64,000 nucleotides of DNA from Palleronia sp. LCG004 (GTDB lineage: Bacteria > Pseudomonadota > Alphaproteobacteria > Rhodobacterales > Rhodobacteraceae), in the NCBI RefSeq assembly GCF_032931615.1, contig NZ_CP136759.1:2484501-2548500 (forward strand). Reading direction: 5' to 3'. The stretch's first letter is position 1. Each line of letters opens with the position of its first letter. A program made the translations under genes and the position numbers. This document shows positions 63,988 to 64,000 of this stretch, piece by piece. The notes under the pieces were generated by a model. That model was not told the origin of the DNA and did not search any database. It saw only the letters and a list, made by a program, of their open reading frames with translations.

Positions 63988-64000
63988 TCACCCGAATGTG

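Noticed and set aside
1..64000. CRISPR arrays, insertion sequences, prophage or integrative elements
   Set aside because: No regularly spaced repeats, transposase, integrase or phage structural genes were recognised in any frame.

Overview
The window is a gene-dense, high-GC (about two thirds G+C) chromosomal segment of an alphaproteobacterium, most likely a marine Rhodobacterales (Roseobacter-type) species. The signs are several TRAP/TAXI transporters, an imuA-imuB-dnaE2 mutagenesis cassette behind a GTTC-N7-GTTC SOS box, DUF1127, an elongator tRNA-Met with a G1-U72 acceptor end, and many 4-nt ATGA/GTGA operon overlaps. I saw no insertion sequence, prophage, integrase or CRISPR array.

Layout. 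1-3.8 kb: the glycine cleavage operon gcvT-gcvH-gcvP (gcvP runs off the left edge) behind a tandem glycine riboswitch. 3.9-13.4 kb: mixed housekeeping and transport genes (gamma-glutamylcyclotransferase-like, DMT and LysE exporters, DASS symporter, DksA-like zinc finger, YebC, guanine deaminase, MgtE, 5-formyl-THF cyclo-ligase, YmdB-like phosphodiesterase). 13.4-16.0 kb: a Tat-type CpdB and an SH3 lipoprotein.

16.0-21.8 kb is the most interesting part: a minus-strand purine cluster with an NMT1-family ABC importer, an 8-oxoguanine-deaminase-like amidohydrolase, an isopenicillin-N-synthase-like 2OG-Fe(II) oxygenase and a CDA-fold nucleobase deaminase. Two RNA elements match the NMT1 (xanthine-I) riboswitch: one before the importer, one inside the operon just before the oxygenase. 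Together they suggest a xanthine/urate-controlled purine scavenging module containing an oxygenase of unassigned reaction.

22.1-35.6 kb: an alpha/beta hydrolase and an IclR regulator with a perfect 17-nt palindrome, then two TAXI-TRAP transporters arranged in mirror order around a sulfatase/phosphonate-ester-type hydrolase, then a DctB/DctD-like two-component pair whose regulator has lost the sigma-54 GAFTGA loop. 35.6-42.6 kb: FNT channel, GH15 glycosidase and a SitABCD-type Mn/Fe importer. 42.6-48.1 kb: the SOS mutagenesis cassette. 48.3-52.0 kb: otnC-otnK with a divergent sodium/solute symporter. 52-64 kb: prmA, ruvCAB, rimO, a lytic transglycosylase, an MscS channel, tRNA-Met, the conserved ybbP-ybbA/tesA block, a conserved hypothetical gene and ybgC.

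No searches were run. Function calls rest on motifs and family knowledge, starts on ribosome-binding sites and overlaps, and RNA calls on sequence pattern only.
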